This document shows positions 24,265 to 34,626 of a stretch of 63,649 bases of DNA, piece after piece (position 1 is the first letter of the stretch; each line of letters starts with the position of its first letter). Position numbers and translations under genes: made by a program. The stretch covers positions 1 to 63,649 of the forward strand of contig QCPD01000011.1 of assembly GCA_003209755.1 (NCBI GenBank), given 5' to 3'. The notes under the pieces were generated by a model. It searched no databases. It was given only the letters and a program-made list of their open reading frames with translations, and had not been told where the DNA came from. This DNA is from Prochlorococcus sp. AG-436-C14 (GTDB lineage: Bacteria; Cyanobacteriota; Cyanobacteriia; PCC-6307; Cyanobiaceae).

Positions 24265-26115
24265 CTAGTAGTTCGCTCCGGTTTTTCGATGATGAACTGC
24301 TGTTACTCCATCTTTTTTAATGACTTTTCCATGTTTAATCTCAGCATATATCAGCCAATGATCCCCACACTCCATTCGTTGACTAACTGTACCCTCCAGC
24401 CAAGCTAAAGCTTCGTTTAATAATGGCTGATTGCTTGGACTTAATTTGATCTCAAGATCGGTAAATCTATTATCTCCAGGTTTGAATGATTGAAGAAATT
24501 GTTTAAGGAGGCTTTGGTGATTGTTTTCCTCTAAAATATTTAAAGCAAAGTTATCTCCTGTATGAAGTAAGTTTTCTACAGCTCTTTCTTTAGCGACTGC
24601 AATCGTAATACCAGGAGGCGAAAAGCTTGCTTGACTAACCCAACTTGCAACCATAGCTCCGCTAATTAGATTATCCTCAACTCCTTTTTGAGCAGTTAAT
24701 ATACATAGTGACCCGACGACTCTTCCTAGTGCATTAATTGTTGGATCACTTTTACTTGTATTTAAACCAACATTAGCCTTTCTTTGTTGACGTAATTTTG
24801 CACTAATTAATTGCTTACCAAATTGGATACCTGTTTCTTCAAGTTTTTTAATCATTAAAGGATCAGGGCTGAATTTGATTTTTATAGGTTCGAATCCAAA
24901 TTTAAAGCCTCCATCTTTTAATTTTTTTTCAAGTAAATCAAGAGCTTCCCCACTCCATCCATAACTTCCAAATACTCCAGCCGGCTTTCCTCTATCTCCC
25001 TCAGACAAAAGCGAGCCAAGTGCTGAAACAATCGGGGTGGGTGCATGTCCTCCTAATGTGGGCGATCCAATTAAATATCCATCTGCTTTACGAATTTCAG
25101 TGACTAAGCTATCTGATGCGGTGAATTCACAATTAATAATCTTAACTTTGACCCCTGTTTTATTAATTCCTCTAGCAATGGCATCAGCAATAGCAGCAGT
25201 ATTTCCATATGCACTAGCAAATAATAGAGCAACTCTTAAATTGCTGTGTTTTTGGCTTTCTCCCCAGCTTTGATAGTTGTTTAATAAACTCCTCCAACTT
25301 CCGCTGATTGCAGGTCCATGTCCAGGCACTATCGTATCAATCTCAAAGTCTTCAAATTTTTCGATAATACTATTCACTTGAGTAGACATTGGTGCCATTA
25401 GACAATCGAAGTAATGTCTTCTTTCTTCTTCCGTGCTAACACTGTTTAATTCAGCCCAATTTTCTTCATAAACATGCGCACCAAACAATTTATCACTCAT
25501 CAAAAAACCAGTTTGCTTTTCAAAAACAATTAGTCCACCAGGCCAGCGAGCTGTAGGCGCGGGAATGAATGTAATCTCAAAATTACTGTCGAGTGACAGA
25601 GTTTCTAATTGCTTAATTATTTGTATATTCGGAAGAACTTCAACTTTCTCCAATGCTTCTTTTGGATTTGTATTGTTTGAGGGTTTTCGTAAATTCCAAA
25701 TCTCCTTGAATAATTTTGCACCTGGATTAGAACAAATAATCGTTATATTTTTATATTTCACATTCATTTTTTTCACAAAAGCAACTTTATTGGGATTGAT
25801 ATGACCCATGACTAATTTTATTGCAGACGAATCTCTGCTAATTAATGTCTCAAACTCTTCTAAAAATTCTTTTTCAAATGTTAAACCAGGAGGATGAATT
25901 AAAATATAATCATTTGATTTAGAATGTTTATCTTGAGAAGACTTAAATAAAAAAGAATTAGTACAACTACCTTTTTCAAGAGAATATTCAACTTCAAATC
26001 TTGTTCTTTTTGGGTTTAGGCTTCTTAAGCAAATGAAGTTCTCCTCAATAGGAATCTGAATGGTTTTTTTTATCAAACCATCTAAATTTAATGAAGAAAT
26101 ATTCTTTACTATCAT
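24265..26115 (-). CDS. flv1: Flavodiiron protein, non-canonical metal site (Flv1 type)
   Basis: A 616-residue protein in the three-domain cyanobacterial form: lactamase-like domain (1-270), flavodoxin domain from LRVALLFASAYGNTAAIADA, and flavin reductase domain from about 455. The diiron ligand motif HxExDH is replaced by H105-I-N107-P-N109-K110, as in Flv1/Flv2-type subunits. With its neighbour Flv3 it forms the dimer that passes photosystem I electrons to oxygen to make water. Two bases separate the genes. Confidence 0.88.
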   Translation of the reverse strand: MIVKNISSLNLDGLIKKTIQIPIEENFICLRSLNPKRTRFEVEYSLEKGSCTNSFLFKSSQDKHSKSNDYILIHPPGLTFEKEFLEEFETLISRDSSAIKLVMGHINPNKVAFVKKMNVKYKNITIICSNPGAKLFKEIWNLRKPSNNTNPKEALEKVEVLPNIQIIKQLETLSLDSNFEITFIPAPTARWPGGLIVFEKQTGFLMSDKLFGAHVYEENWAELNSVSTEEERRHYFDCLMAPMSTQVNSIIEKFEDFEIDTIVPGHGPAISGSWRSLLNNYQSWGESQKHSNLRVALLFASAYGNTAAIADAIARGINKTGVKVKIINCEFTASDSLVTEIRKADGYLIGSPTLGGHAPTPIVSALGSLLSEGDRGKPAGVFGSYGWSGEALDLLEKKLKDGGFKFGFEPIKIKFSPDPLMIKKLEETGIQFGKQLISAKLRQQRKANVGLNTSKSDPTINALGRVVGSLCILTAQKGVEDNLISGAMVASWVSQASFSPPGITIAVAKERAVENLLHTGDNFALNILEENNHQSLLKQFLQSFKPGDNRFTDLEIKLSPSNQPLLNEALAWLEGTVSQRMECGDHWLIYAEIKHGKVIKKDGVTAVHHRKTGANY

Positions 26116-26117
26116 TG

Positions 26118-27893
26118 TTAATAATTACTACCAACTCTTCTGTGATGAACTGCTGTTTTACTTTGGGTATTAGATAAATTACCTTTTTCAACTGATGAAT
26201 AAATGATCCAATGATCTGTTGTCTCCATTCTTTGAATAACTTTACATGAAAGGAACGCTAGCGCATCAGATAGAACTGGTCCCCCCGCTGCAAGATCATT
26301 CATTAATTCAACTCCTTCAAATCGATTAGCACCTGGTGGGAAACGTTTTAAAAAGTGTCTGAAGAGGTGCAAATAGTTATTTTCTTGAAGGATATTCAGA
26401 ACAAAACGATCATTGACTTGTAATAGTGATTCAATGGCTCTGTCTTTAGCTACCGCTACAGTAATTCCAGGGGGTTCAAAACTTGCTTGACTAACCCAAC
26501 TTGCAACCATCGCGCCGTCTCGACTGTCCGCACCTTCACTGTCTTTTGCTGTAACAATGTAGAGTCCACCGCTTAAGCAACCAAGTGCTTTATTTAAGTC
26601 TCCATCAAGGCTTTTAGTAGTAGCTAAATTTTTCTTTCTAGTAAGAATTTGACCTAAGTCTGTACCAGCTTCTTCAAATTTTTGGTACACACTTTTGTTT
26701 GGCTCGTCACGAACTCGAAGTGGTTTAAAAGCTTCTTTTTGTCCGAGCTTTCTTAATTGGTTGGTAATAAAGTCAATAGGCTCTTCATTTCCGCCATAGG
26801 AGTCATAAGTCGCTATCCACTGCTTTTGTTTTAAGGATGCAAGAAGTGTTCCAATATTGCTTTGTAATTCTGAATCAGATTTGATAGGCCAAGTTGGTAC
26901 CACGACTGCACTTGCGTCACTAATTAAAGCACTTAACTCTTGAGTGTCTGAAGCAATAAGATCAACTAATTGGACTTGAGCATTTGCCTTGCCTATGCCA
27001 TGAGCAATTGCTTGACTAAGTCGATCACAAAAACCATATTGGCTGAGATAGCAAACCACAGCGTAATTTTCTCCTGTACTTCTTTCCTTACTCCACTCTC
27101 TGTAATGATTCAGCCATAACTGCGTATTAAAATTAAGAATTGGTCCATGTCCAACACCAATAGTCTTGATAGTGGGCAATGCATCAATTTTTTTTAATGC
27201 CTGAACTACGCTGCGGGCATTAGGACCCATGAGGCAGTCGTAATAAAATCGAAAATCTTCATTTAATAAACTTGGATTTTCGTCATACAATTTTTTTGAG
27301 CAGTAATGCAAACCAAACGCGTCACAAGTATATAAAACTTGTGTACCATGATCAAAAGAAAAAATAGTATCGGGCCAATGTAGATTTGGTGCACTAATAA
27401 ATTCAATTTTATGCTTGATTCCGCTGATTGAATTAATTTCTAAATTGAGTTCCTCTCCACTTTTGACTGCTCTTGACCTAAAAGGTTGATGAATTTGGTC
27501 TTCTAGGAATTTTATAGCTACTTTAGATGCGACGATTTCAATATTTGGATTTAATTCAATTAAATATTTAATGAGTCCTGAATGATCTGGCTCAGTGTGA
27601 CTGACTATCAAATAATCAATTTCTGTTGGATTGATTTCTTGCTTTAGTTTTTCAAACCAAAAATCTTTAAACTTTAAATGGCTTGTATCTATGAGCGCAT
27701 TTTTTTTGCCTCTAATTAAAAAGCTGTTGTACGTAGTTCCATTTCGAAGACCAAATTCAATATCAAACCTGCTTCTATCCCAATCCAATGACCTTAAAGT
27801 GTATGTATCTGCAGCAATTTGTTCATATTGCAGTGAAAGCTTAGGAGTATCACTTTTCTGATTTTCTAAAGCTGTTGATTCCGTAAAAATCAT
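26118..27893 (-). CDS. flv3: Flavodiiron protein, canonical metal site (Flv3 type)
   Basis: A 591-residue protein with the same three domains. The diiron ligands are intact: H99-T-E101-P-D103-H104, a later CDAFGLHYC aspartate and the GVGHGPIL histidine. The flavodoxin domain starts AVVCYLSQYGFCDRLSQA and a flavin-reductase domain ends the protein. It protects photosystem I by reducing oxygen to water as a partner of Flv1. It is probably the first gene of the flv3-flv1 unit; the 293-base gap to alaS holds divergent promoters but no other feature I can see. Confidence 0.9.
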   Translation of the reverse strand: MIFTESTALENQKSDTPKLSLQYEQIAADTYTLRSLDWDRSRFDIEFGLRNGTTYNSFLIRGKKNALIDTSHLKFKDFWFEKLKQEINPTEIDYLIVSHTEPDHSGLIKYLIELNPNIEIVASKVAIKFLEDQIHQPFRSRAVKSGEELNLEINSISGIKHKIEFISAPNLHWPDTIFSFDHGTQVLYTCDAFGLHYCSKKLYDENPSLLNEDFRFYYDCLMGPNARSVVQALKKIDALPTIKTIGVGHGPILNFNTQLWLNHYREWSKERSTGENYAVVCYLSQYGFCDRLSQAIAHGIGKANAQVQLVDLIASDTQELSALISDASAVVVPTWPIKSDSELQSNIGTLLASLKQKQWIATYDSYGGNEEPIDFITNQLRKLGQKEAFKPLRVRDEPNKSVYQKFEEAGTDLGQILTRKKNLATTKSLDGDLNKALGCLSGGLYIVTAKDSEGADSRDGAMVASWVSQASFEPPGITVAVAKDRAIESLLQVNDRFVLNILQENNYLHLFRHFLKRFPPGANRFEGVELMNDLAAGGPVLSDALAFLSCKVIQRMETTDHWIIYSSVEKGNLSNTQSKTAVHHRRVGSNY

Positions 27894-28186
27894 GTTCCTA
27901 AAGCCATTAATTTAGAAGAAGCCTGAAGGTTGCAATAAATCAGGCTGCTAAGTGAAAATACCTAGTTAGTTTTTAACTATAATAGGATATTGAGGTTTGT
28001 AAGTGTGATACTGCTTCCCGTAAATAGTATTTGTTTGCAATAAGTAAGCTTCTCGAATGATTTTTTTGAATATTTTGTCTTTCGAAGTTTCACGGGTTTC
28101 TATTTTGTTATTGTTTAGGGTGAGTTGAGCACATTTGACGTTTTTGTGATTATTTTTAAAAACCTTTTTAGAGATAATTTTTAGTT

Positions 28187-30847
28187 ATGCAAAAAAATTC
28201 TTCCTCCTCAACGAATCCGCCATTCCTTTCTGGAGATGAGATAAGAGAAGCATTTATCAATTTTTTTACTAAATATAATCACAAGAAACTCGCAAGTTCT
28301 TCTTTGATTCCAGATGATCCAACAGTTTTATTGACAATTGCGGGGATGTTACCTTTTAAACCTATCTTCTTAGGATTAAAAGAGTCTTCTACTCCGAGAG
28401 CAACATCCAGTCAAAAATGTATAAGAACAAATGATATTGAAAATGTAGGGAGAACTGCGAGGCATCATACTTTTTTTGAGATGCTAGGTAATTTTTCTTT
28501 TGGTGACTATTTTAAAAAAGAGGCAATTCAATGGGCTTGGGAATTAACTACTGAGGTTTTTCGACTAAATCCACAGAATATAGTCATTAGTGTTTTTGAA
28601 GAAGACTCAGAAGCAGAGCAAATATGGAAAGAGGTTGTAGGGGTTGATGCAAAAAGAATCATAAGAATGGGTGCTGCTGATAATTTTTGGTCATCTGGAG
28701 CCACAGGACCTTGTGGTCCATGTTCGGAACTTTATTTTGATTTTAAACCGGAGTTAGGAAGTGGTGGAATAGATCTTGAAGACGATAGTCGATTTATAGA
28801 ATTTTATAATTTGGTTTTTATGCAATACAACCGAGATTTAAAGGGCAATCTTCAACCATTGGCGAATTGTCATATTGATACAGGAATGGGCTTAGAAAGA
28901 ATGGCTCAAATTTTGCAAAAAAAATCTAATAATTATGAAACGGATCTTATTTTTCCTCTCATTGAAGCAGCGGCTTTATTAGCTCAAATCAATTATGAAA
29001 GTACAGATAACAAAAATAAAACATCATTAAAAATTATTGGAGATCATTGTAGAGCTGTCACGCATTTAATTTGTGATGGTGTAACTGCTAGTAATCTAGG
29101 GCGAGGTTATGTTCTACGTCGTCTAATACGGCGTATGATTCGACATGGTCGACTGATAGGCATTAATCAGCCATTTTTACCTCGGCTGGCTGAAGTTGCT
29201 ATTGAGTTGATGAAAAATGCTTATCCTCAATTACTTGAGAAAAAGAAAATTATTCTTAATGAGTTAAAAATAGAAGAATCTCGTTTCCTTGAAACTCTTG
29301 AACGGGGAGAGAAACTTTTAGCAGAGTTAACAGCTCATGAATGTAATGTTATCTCTGGTGCTCAGGCATTTGAACTTTATGACACGTATGGTTTTCCTTT
29401 GGAATTAACAGAAGAGATCGCGAATGAAAAAGGTATTTCTGTTGATATTACTGGTTTTGAGAACGAGATGGCAAAGCAACGTAAACGTGCAAAAGATGCC
29501 TCTGTTAGTATTGATTTAACTGAAGAAGGTTCAATTGAAAGAGAAATTTCTTTATTTGATGCAACAATATTTGATGGCTATGAATTATTAGAAAGTACTT
29601 CAAAAGTGATAGGCATTTTTAAAAATAATGAATTAGTGAAACAAGCTGTTGAGGGTGATTCAGTCAAGATTATTGTTAATAGAACGCCTTTTTATGCTGA
29701 GTCGGGTGGCCAAATTGGAGATAAAGGATTAATAACGTCTAATAATCTTGAGGTGTCTGTGGAAAATGTTAGAAAAAAGAAGAATATTTTTATTCATTCT
29801 GGAATCGTTAACACTGGAGTTCTGACAGTTAACTCATCTGTTCAGATGAATGTTACTCCATCTTTTCGTCAACGAACTAAATCAAATCATACCGCTACAC
29901 ATCTATTGCAATCAGCCTTAAAGTTGTTGATTGACTCAAGTGTAAGTCAAAGAGGCTCCTTAGTTTCAAATGATCGATTGAGATTTGATTTTAATGCTCC
30001 AAAGCCTTTGACAATACAAGAACTTCAGGATATGGAAGCACGAATAAATCAATGGATTAATGAAGATCATCCAATTCAAATTAAAACAATGCCAATTAAG
30101 GAAGCTATGGCAGCTGGTGCTTTAGCAATGTTTGGTGAGAAATATGGCGATGTGGTACGTGTTGTAGATGTTCCAGGCGTTTCTATGGAGTTATGTGGTG
30201 GAACCCATGTAACTCGCACGTCACAACTAGGTACGTTTAAGATTATTAATGAGACAGGTATTGCTTCAGGTATTAGACGAATAGAGGCCATAGCAGGTCC
30301 ATCAGTTTTAGATTATTTTAATGAACGTGATTCGGTAGTTAAGGAGTTAAGTAAATCCTTCAAGGTTCAATCATATGAAATTGTTGAGAGAGTTTCATCT
30401 CTTCAACTTGAATTGAAAGATAAAACAAAAGAACTTATCAAAGTTAAAAATGAACTCGCATTGGCGAAGGCATTGGGTTTAGCGAGTTATGCAAAATGTG
30501 TTGGTTACAGCAAAATATTAATCAGACGTTTAGATGGAGTTGACGGATCGGGATTACAATCTGCGGCTATAAGTTTGATCGATCATTTAGGTAAGTACTC
30601 TGCTGTTATTTTGGGAGGTATTCCAAATCATGAGATCGATAATAAATTAGTTTTGGTCGCTGCATTTTCTCCTGATTTAGTCTCAGATGGTTTACATGCA
30701 GGCAAATTTATAAGCGGGGTTGCAAAAATTTGTGGTGGTGGTGGTGGTGGTCGTCCAAATCTTGCCCAAGCTGGAGGTAGTCAACCTCAATCGTTGGATC
30801 TAGCTTTAGAAAAAGCTAATGAGGAATTGACTCAACAATTGTCTTAA
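28187..30847 (+). CDS. alaS: Alanyl-tRNA synthetase
   Basis: An 886-residue protein of full family length. The class II catalytic core contains [20 protein letters not shown] and [18 protein letters not shown]. The editing domain has HTATH at residues 568-572 and CGGTH at 670-674, the zinc/editing residues. A C-terminal DHHA1-like domain contains the [15 protein letters not shown] loop. It charges tRNA-Ala and clears serine and glycine mischarging. Its stop directly abuts the convergent speA. Confidence 0.97.
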   Translation: MQKNSSSSTNPPFLSGDEIREAFINFFTKYNHKKLASSSLIPDDPTVLLTIAGMLPFKPIFLGLKESSTPRATSSQKCIRTNDIENVGRTARHHTFFEMLGNFSFGDYFKKEAIQWAWELTTEVFRLNPQNIVISVFEEDSEAEQIWKEVVGVDAKRIIRMGAADNFWSSGATGPCGPCSELYFDFKPELGSGGIDLEDDSRFIEFYNLVFMQYNRDLKGNLQPLANCHIDTGMGLERMAQILQKKSNNYETDLIFPLIEAAALLAQINYESTDNKNKTSLKIIGDHCRAVTHLICDGVTASNLGRGYVLRRLIRRMIRHGRLIGINQPFLPRLAEVAIELMKNAYPQLLEKKKIILNELKIEESRFLETLERGEKLLAELTAHECNVISGAQAFELYDTYGFPLELTEEIANEKGISVDITGFENEMAKQRKRAKDASVSIDLTEEGSIEREISLFDATIFDGYELLESTSKVIGIFKNNELVKQAVEGDSVKIIVNRTPFYAESGGQIGDKGLITSNNLEVSVENVRKKKNIFIHSGIVNTGVLTVNSSVQMNVTPSFRQRTKSNHTATHLLQSALKLLIDSSVSQRGSLVSNDRLRFDFNAPKPLTIQELQDMEARINQWINEDHPIQIKTMPIKEAMAAGALAMFGEKYGDVVRVVDVPGVSMELCGGTHVTRTSQLGTFKIINETGIASGIRRIEAIAGPSVLDYFNERDSVVKELSKSFKVQSYEIVERVSSLQLELKDKTKELIKVKNELALAKALGLASYAKCVGYSKILIRRLDGVDGSGLQSAAISLIDHLGKYSAVILGGIPNHEIDNKLVLVAAFSPDLVSDGLHAGKFISGVAKICGGGGGGRPNLAQAGGSQPQSLDLALEKANEELTQQLS

Positions 30848-32791
30848 TTAACTCTGTAGGTAAGTACTTTGACGGAGGCTTGCTTCTACATGCTCAATTA
30901 GTTTTTGTGCATCTTGGATTTTTAGATGACCGCGTTGAATAGCTGATTCGCTTGATTTTCGTAATCGTTCTAATAATATTTCTGGATCATGTTCCAAATA
31001 TTCAAGAACATTTGATTTTGTATTCCCACGAATGACATGCTCCACTTTATATTTTCCTTTTTCTGTAAATCTTATATGGACTGCATTAGTACTCCCAAAT
31101 AAATTATGTAGATTTCCCATTACTTCTTGATAAGCTCCACCTAAGAAAAGACCTATTAGATATTTTTCGTCTTGATTAAATTCATGAAGAGGTAGTAAAT
31201 TTTTAACTTTTCCATTATCAATGAATTGATCAAGCTTTCCATCTGAATCGCATGTTAAATCTGCAAAGTGACCAAGTTTGTTCGGCTCTTTGCTAAGCCG
31301 ATGGATTGGCATAATTGGAAAAACTTGATCAATGGCCCAAGTGTCTGGAGCCGATCTAAATACGGAAAGATTTGCGTAATAGGTTTCGGCTAAACTTTCA
31401 CTTAATTTCTTTAGTTCTTTAGGTAGAAGTATATTTTTTGGTAATTGATTAACTATTGTTTTTGCACAGGCCCATGTCAACTGTTCAGCTTTTGCACGTT
31501 CAACTAAATCTATATAGCCGAGACGAAAAGCGGCTAGTGCATCTGCTTTAAATTTAAGAGAATCATTCCATGCTTCTTGTAGTTTGGCTAAATCTTCTTC
31601 TTGCTTAAGTTCTAGAGAATTTATATGGACTAATGTTTCACGTAAATTTCTGACAGAAAGACATTCTTTTTCGTCTTTTTTAGGAATGTCAGAAGGTAAC
31701 GAATTTTTGCCTAAAATATTGAAGATTAAAATTGAAAAGTGACTAGCAATAGCTCTCCCACTCTCCGTAATCAAAGTTGGTAGTGGTATCTTTTTTGATT
31801 CACAACACTCTTTAATTGTTGCTACTACATCATTTGCATAATTTTGAAGTGAGTAGTTAGTAGATGCTATTGAGGCGGTTTGACTTCCATCGTAATCAAT
31901 TCCTAAACCACCTCCAACATCTAAGTATCCCATAGGTGCTCCAAGATTAATTAACTCTGCATAAATTTGTCCTGCTTCTTGTAAGGCATCTTTTAAAATA
32001 CCTATATCGTTAATTTGACTTCCTAGATGAAAATGTAAAAGCTTTAATTCATTGAAAAGATTTGCTTCTTTTAATCTTTTGGTTGCTTTCAATATTTCTG
32101 GAATTGAAAGTCCAAATTTCGACTTATCACCAATCGAGCTACTCCATCTTCCACTGCTTTGACTTGATAGTTTGGCTCTTATCCCTATGAGTGGTGATGC
32201 TCCCAATAAATTACTAGATTTGATTATAAGATCAACATCACTTGCTTGTTCTATAACTACTATAGGTTGACGTCCAAGCTGACGTGCTAAAATAGCTGTC
32301 TCAATATAACGTTGATCTTTATAGCCATTACATATGAGTAAAGCTTTAGGATCTTCTAGGATTGATAAAGCAATTAGTAGCTCTGGCTTGCTTCCAGCTT
32401 CTAAGCCAAAATGCCATTTGGAACCACAGGTGATTAATTCTTCAACTACGTGACGCTGTTGATTACATTTGATTGGAAATACACCTTGGTATTTCCCTAG
32501 ATATTGATAGTCATTAATAGCTTTTTCGAAAGCTTTATGTAAGTTTTTTAAGCAATCTTCGAGAATATCATCAAATCTTATTAACAGAGGAAATTTTAGT
32601 TTTCGACTTTCTAGCTCATCTAATAGTTCCATTAAATCATGAGATTTGCTTTTGGAACCGTTAGGCCAAATAGCAATATTGCCTTTTTGATTGATAGTGA
32701 AATAACCCTTTCCCCATCGATCAATCCCATAGAGGTCTGAGCTATTTTGGATAGTCCAAGAGAGAGATTGATTGGTATTTTTCAAAGCCAT
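30848..32791 (-). CDS. speA: Biosynthetic arginine decarboxylase
   Basis: A 647-residue PLP enzyme of the alanine-racemase-fold type. The cofactor lysine is expected at K108 (GVFPIKCNQQR), with the glycine-rich YLDVGGGLGIDYDGS phosphate loop and the SESGRA-like TESGRAIASHF. It makes agmatine from arginine, the first step of polyamine synthesis. Length and motifs are normal. It is divergent from ndk with 142 bases between. Confidence 0.95.
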   Translation of the reverse strand: MALKNTNQSLSWTIQNSSDLYGIDRWGKGYFTINQKGNIAIWPNGSKSKSHDLMELLDELESRKLKFPLLIRFDDILEDCLKNLHKAFEKAINDYQYLGKYQGVFPIKCNQQRHVVEELITCGSKWHFGLEAGSKPELLIALSILEDPKALLICNGYKDQRYIETAILARQLGRQPIVVIEQASDVDLIIKSSNLLGASPLIGIRAKLSSQSSGRWSSSIGDKSKFGLSIPEILKATKRLKEANLFNELKLLHFHLGSQINDIGILKDALQEAGQIYAELINLGAPMGYLDVGGGLGIDYDGSQTASIASTNYSLQNYANDVVATIKECCESKKIPLPTLITESGRAIASHFSILIFNILGKNSLPSDIPKKDEKECLSVRNLRETLVHINSLELKQEEDLAKLQEAWNDSLKFKADALAAFRLGYIDLVERAKAEQLTWACAKTIVNQLPKNILLPKELKKLSESLAETYYANLSVFRSAPDTWAIDQVFPIMPIHRLSKEPNKLGHFADLTCDSDGKLDQFIDNGKVKNLLPLHEFNQDEKYLIGLFLGGAYQEVMGNLHNLFGSTNAVHIRFTEKGKYKVEHVIRGNTKSNVLEYLEHDPEILLERLRKSSESAIQRGHLKIQDAQKLIEHVEASLRQSTYLQS

Positions 32792-32933
32792 TTATGCGAT
32801 AACAAAGTTGCCAAGTTTTGATCATTCACGATTAATACAATTAAATCTAAGAACAGTTTTATTAAGTGTCATGTTTTACTTGCCAAGAGGGCAGTTTTAG
32901 GAAGACTATGGCTTCATATTATTAAATATCGCA

Positions 32934-33389
32934 ATGACTTTGGAAAGAACCTTTGTTGCTATCAAGCCAGATGGTGTGCAAAGAGGTTTAATCGCTGAGA
33001 TACTTGGTCGTTTTGAAACTAAAGGTTTCAAATTAGTTGGCCTAAAGCAACTAACACCAAGCAAAGCACTTGCTGAAAAACACTATGGTGTTCACAAAGA
33101 CCGTCCTTTCTTTTCAGGTTTAGTTGATTTCATCACTAGTGGACCTGTTGTAGCGATGGTTTGGGAAGGTGAAGGTGTTATTGCAAGTGCGAGAAAATTG
33201 ATTGGAGCAACAAAACCTCTTGAGGCAGAACCTGGAACTATTAGAGGTGATTTGGCGGTGAATATTGGACGTAATGTCATTCATGGTTCTGATGGTTCTG
33301 ATACAGCAGTGTTTGAAATTAACTTATGGTTCCAGGAAAATGAACTTGTTAATTGGACTCCATCAGATCAAGAATGGAGAGTTGAATAA
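32934..33389 (+). CDS. ndk: Nucleoside diphosphate kinase
   Basis: A 151-residue enzyme of standard length. The phospho-accepting histidine is H117 in [10 protein letters not shown], preceded by the conserved RGDLAVNIG, and the N-terminal KPDGVQRGL is present. It moves the terminal phosphate between nucleoside di- and triphosphates. It is convergent with thiO, with one base between the genes. Confidence 0.97.
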   Translation: MTLERTFVAIKPDGVQRGLIAEILGRFETKGFKLVGLKQLTPSKALAEKHYGVHKDRPFFSGLVDFITSGPVVAMVWEGEGVIASARKLIGATKPLEAEPGTIRGDLAVNIGRNVIHGSDGSDTAVFEINLWFQENELVNWTPSDQEWRVE

Positions 33390-33390
33390 T

Positions 33391-34527
33391 TTATTCAACT
33401 TCAAAATCATTTTGAGAATGTTTTTTAAATCTGTCCCATCTGAATTGGGACAATAAACTACATTCCTCATTACTTAAAGGGGTCGAGCAAATTGATTTTC
33501 CAATTAATTCTGCAGTTATCGCCGCCAATAAAACTCCATTGCGATGATGCCCAGTGGCAAGCCAGAGTCCATTAATTGATGACATTCCAAGTAATGGTCC
33601 TTCGTCGGGTGTGCATGGACGAAAACCCCACCATCTCTCCATATGAGGTAGTTGATTAAGTTCAGGCATAAGAGATTGAATTCCTTTTTGTAGCTCTCTT
33701 TGCCCTTTTGGAGTGAGTCCTTTCTGGAAGCCTGCTTCACGCTCACTAGTTGCCCCTACGATTATCAGACCATCATCTCTTGGAACTAAGTAAATGCCTG
33801 GTCCAAAAATAATTCTTTTAAGAATCTGTTTTGGGCCCTGAATAGATAACATCTGGCCTTTAACAGGAAAAATAGGCAGTGTTTTAAAAATTTGTTTGCT
33901 CCAGGCTCCGCAGCAGAGAACAGCCTCGTCACTTTTTAAATGATTGATATTTCCATTAATGTCTTTAATTTTGACCCCATTGAACTTGTGTAAATCTTTA
34001 ATTATTTCAATTACTTCAACTCCTTCTTGAAAGTGAACACCTAATTCAACACAAGCTTTTTCAAGTGCTCTCATTAAAAGTCTTCGATTATCGATTTGAC
34101 CGTCTTGCTTAAAAAGTAAACCTAATTTCCATTTTTCTGAGATTCCCGGAACTTCTTTAAGGAGCTCATTCCTTTTTAGCTTTTTACCAAATTTATAAGT
34201 TGGATAGGATTCGCAATCTTGGTGGCTTTCAAATGGGACAACAATCCCGCAAGTTTTAAGACCACATGACATTTTGCTATTTGTCTCAATGCTTTTTATC
34301 CATGTCGGGTGTCTTTGAAGACTACTTTGACCAAGATTTAAAAGATCACCTTGAAGCCCTTCTGCGTGAGGGGCGAGCATTCCTGCAGCAACAAAGCCTG
34401 CTGCTTCACTTCTGCTTCTACTTAAAACTTCTACGCGTTTGCCTCTTTGAGCAAGTTCATGGGCTATTGCAAGACCCATTAATCCTCCTCCGAGGATTAA
34501 CAATGGTTTTTCATTTAAGACACCCAT
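33391..34527 (-). CDS. thiO: Glycine oxidase / FAD-dependent D-amino-acid oxidase family
   Basis: A 378-residue protein with the FAD-binding LLILGGGLMGLAIAHELAQ at the start, the substrate-domain segment GWRPCTPDEGP-like (WWGFRPCTPDEGPLLG) and GLWLATGHHRNGVLLAA near the end. It probably oxidises glycine to the imine used for the thiazole of thiamine, as ThiO does in cyanobacteria. Sarcosine or another small amine remains possible. Confidence 0.85.
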   Translation of the reverse strand: MGVLNEKPLLILGGGLMGLAIAHELAQRGKRVEVLSRSRSEAAGFVAAGMLAPHAEGLQGDLLNLGQSSLQRHPTWIKSIETNSKMSCGLKTCGIVVPFESHQDCESYPTYKFGKKLKRNELLKEVPGISEKWKLGLLFKQDGQIDNRRLLMRALEKACVELGVHFQEGVEVIEIIKDLHKFNGVKIKDINGNINHLKSDEAVLCCGAWSKQIFKTLPIFPVKGQMLSIQGPKQILKRIIFGPGIYLVPRDDGLIIVGATSEREAGFQKGLTPKGQRELQKGIQSLMPELNQLPHMERWWGFRPCTPDEGPLLGMSSINGLWLATGHHRNGVLLAAITAELIGKSICSTPLSNEECSLLSQFRWDRFKKHSQNDFEVE

Positions 34528-34626
34528 TGCTTGGATTTGGAAAATGTTATTTTCAATGTTTTAGGTTACGCTAGCTTCCATGACTGAGCTTTTCTTTCAT
34601 AGGATTCATATATCTAGGTCAAATTA

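Noticed and set aside
24880-24910. GGTTCGAATCC, resembling a tRNA T-arm
   Set aside because: It is inside the flavodiiron coding sequence, and no acceptor or anticodon stem can be formed around it.
24265-26115. Loss of metal ligands in Flv1 read as gene decay
   Set aside because: Replacement of the HxExDH ligands is a known property of the Flv1/Flv2 subunit type, and the rest of the protein is intact.
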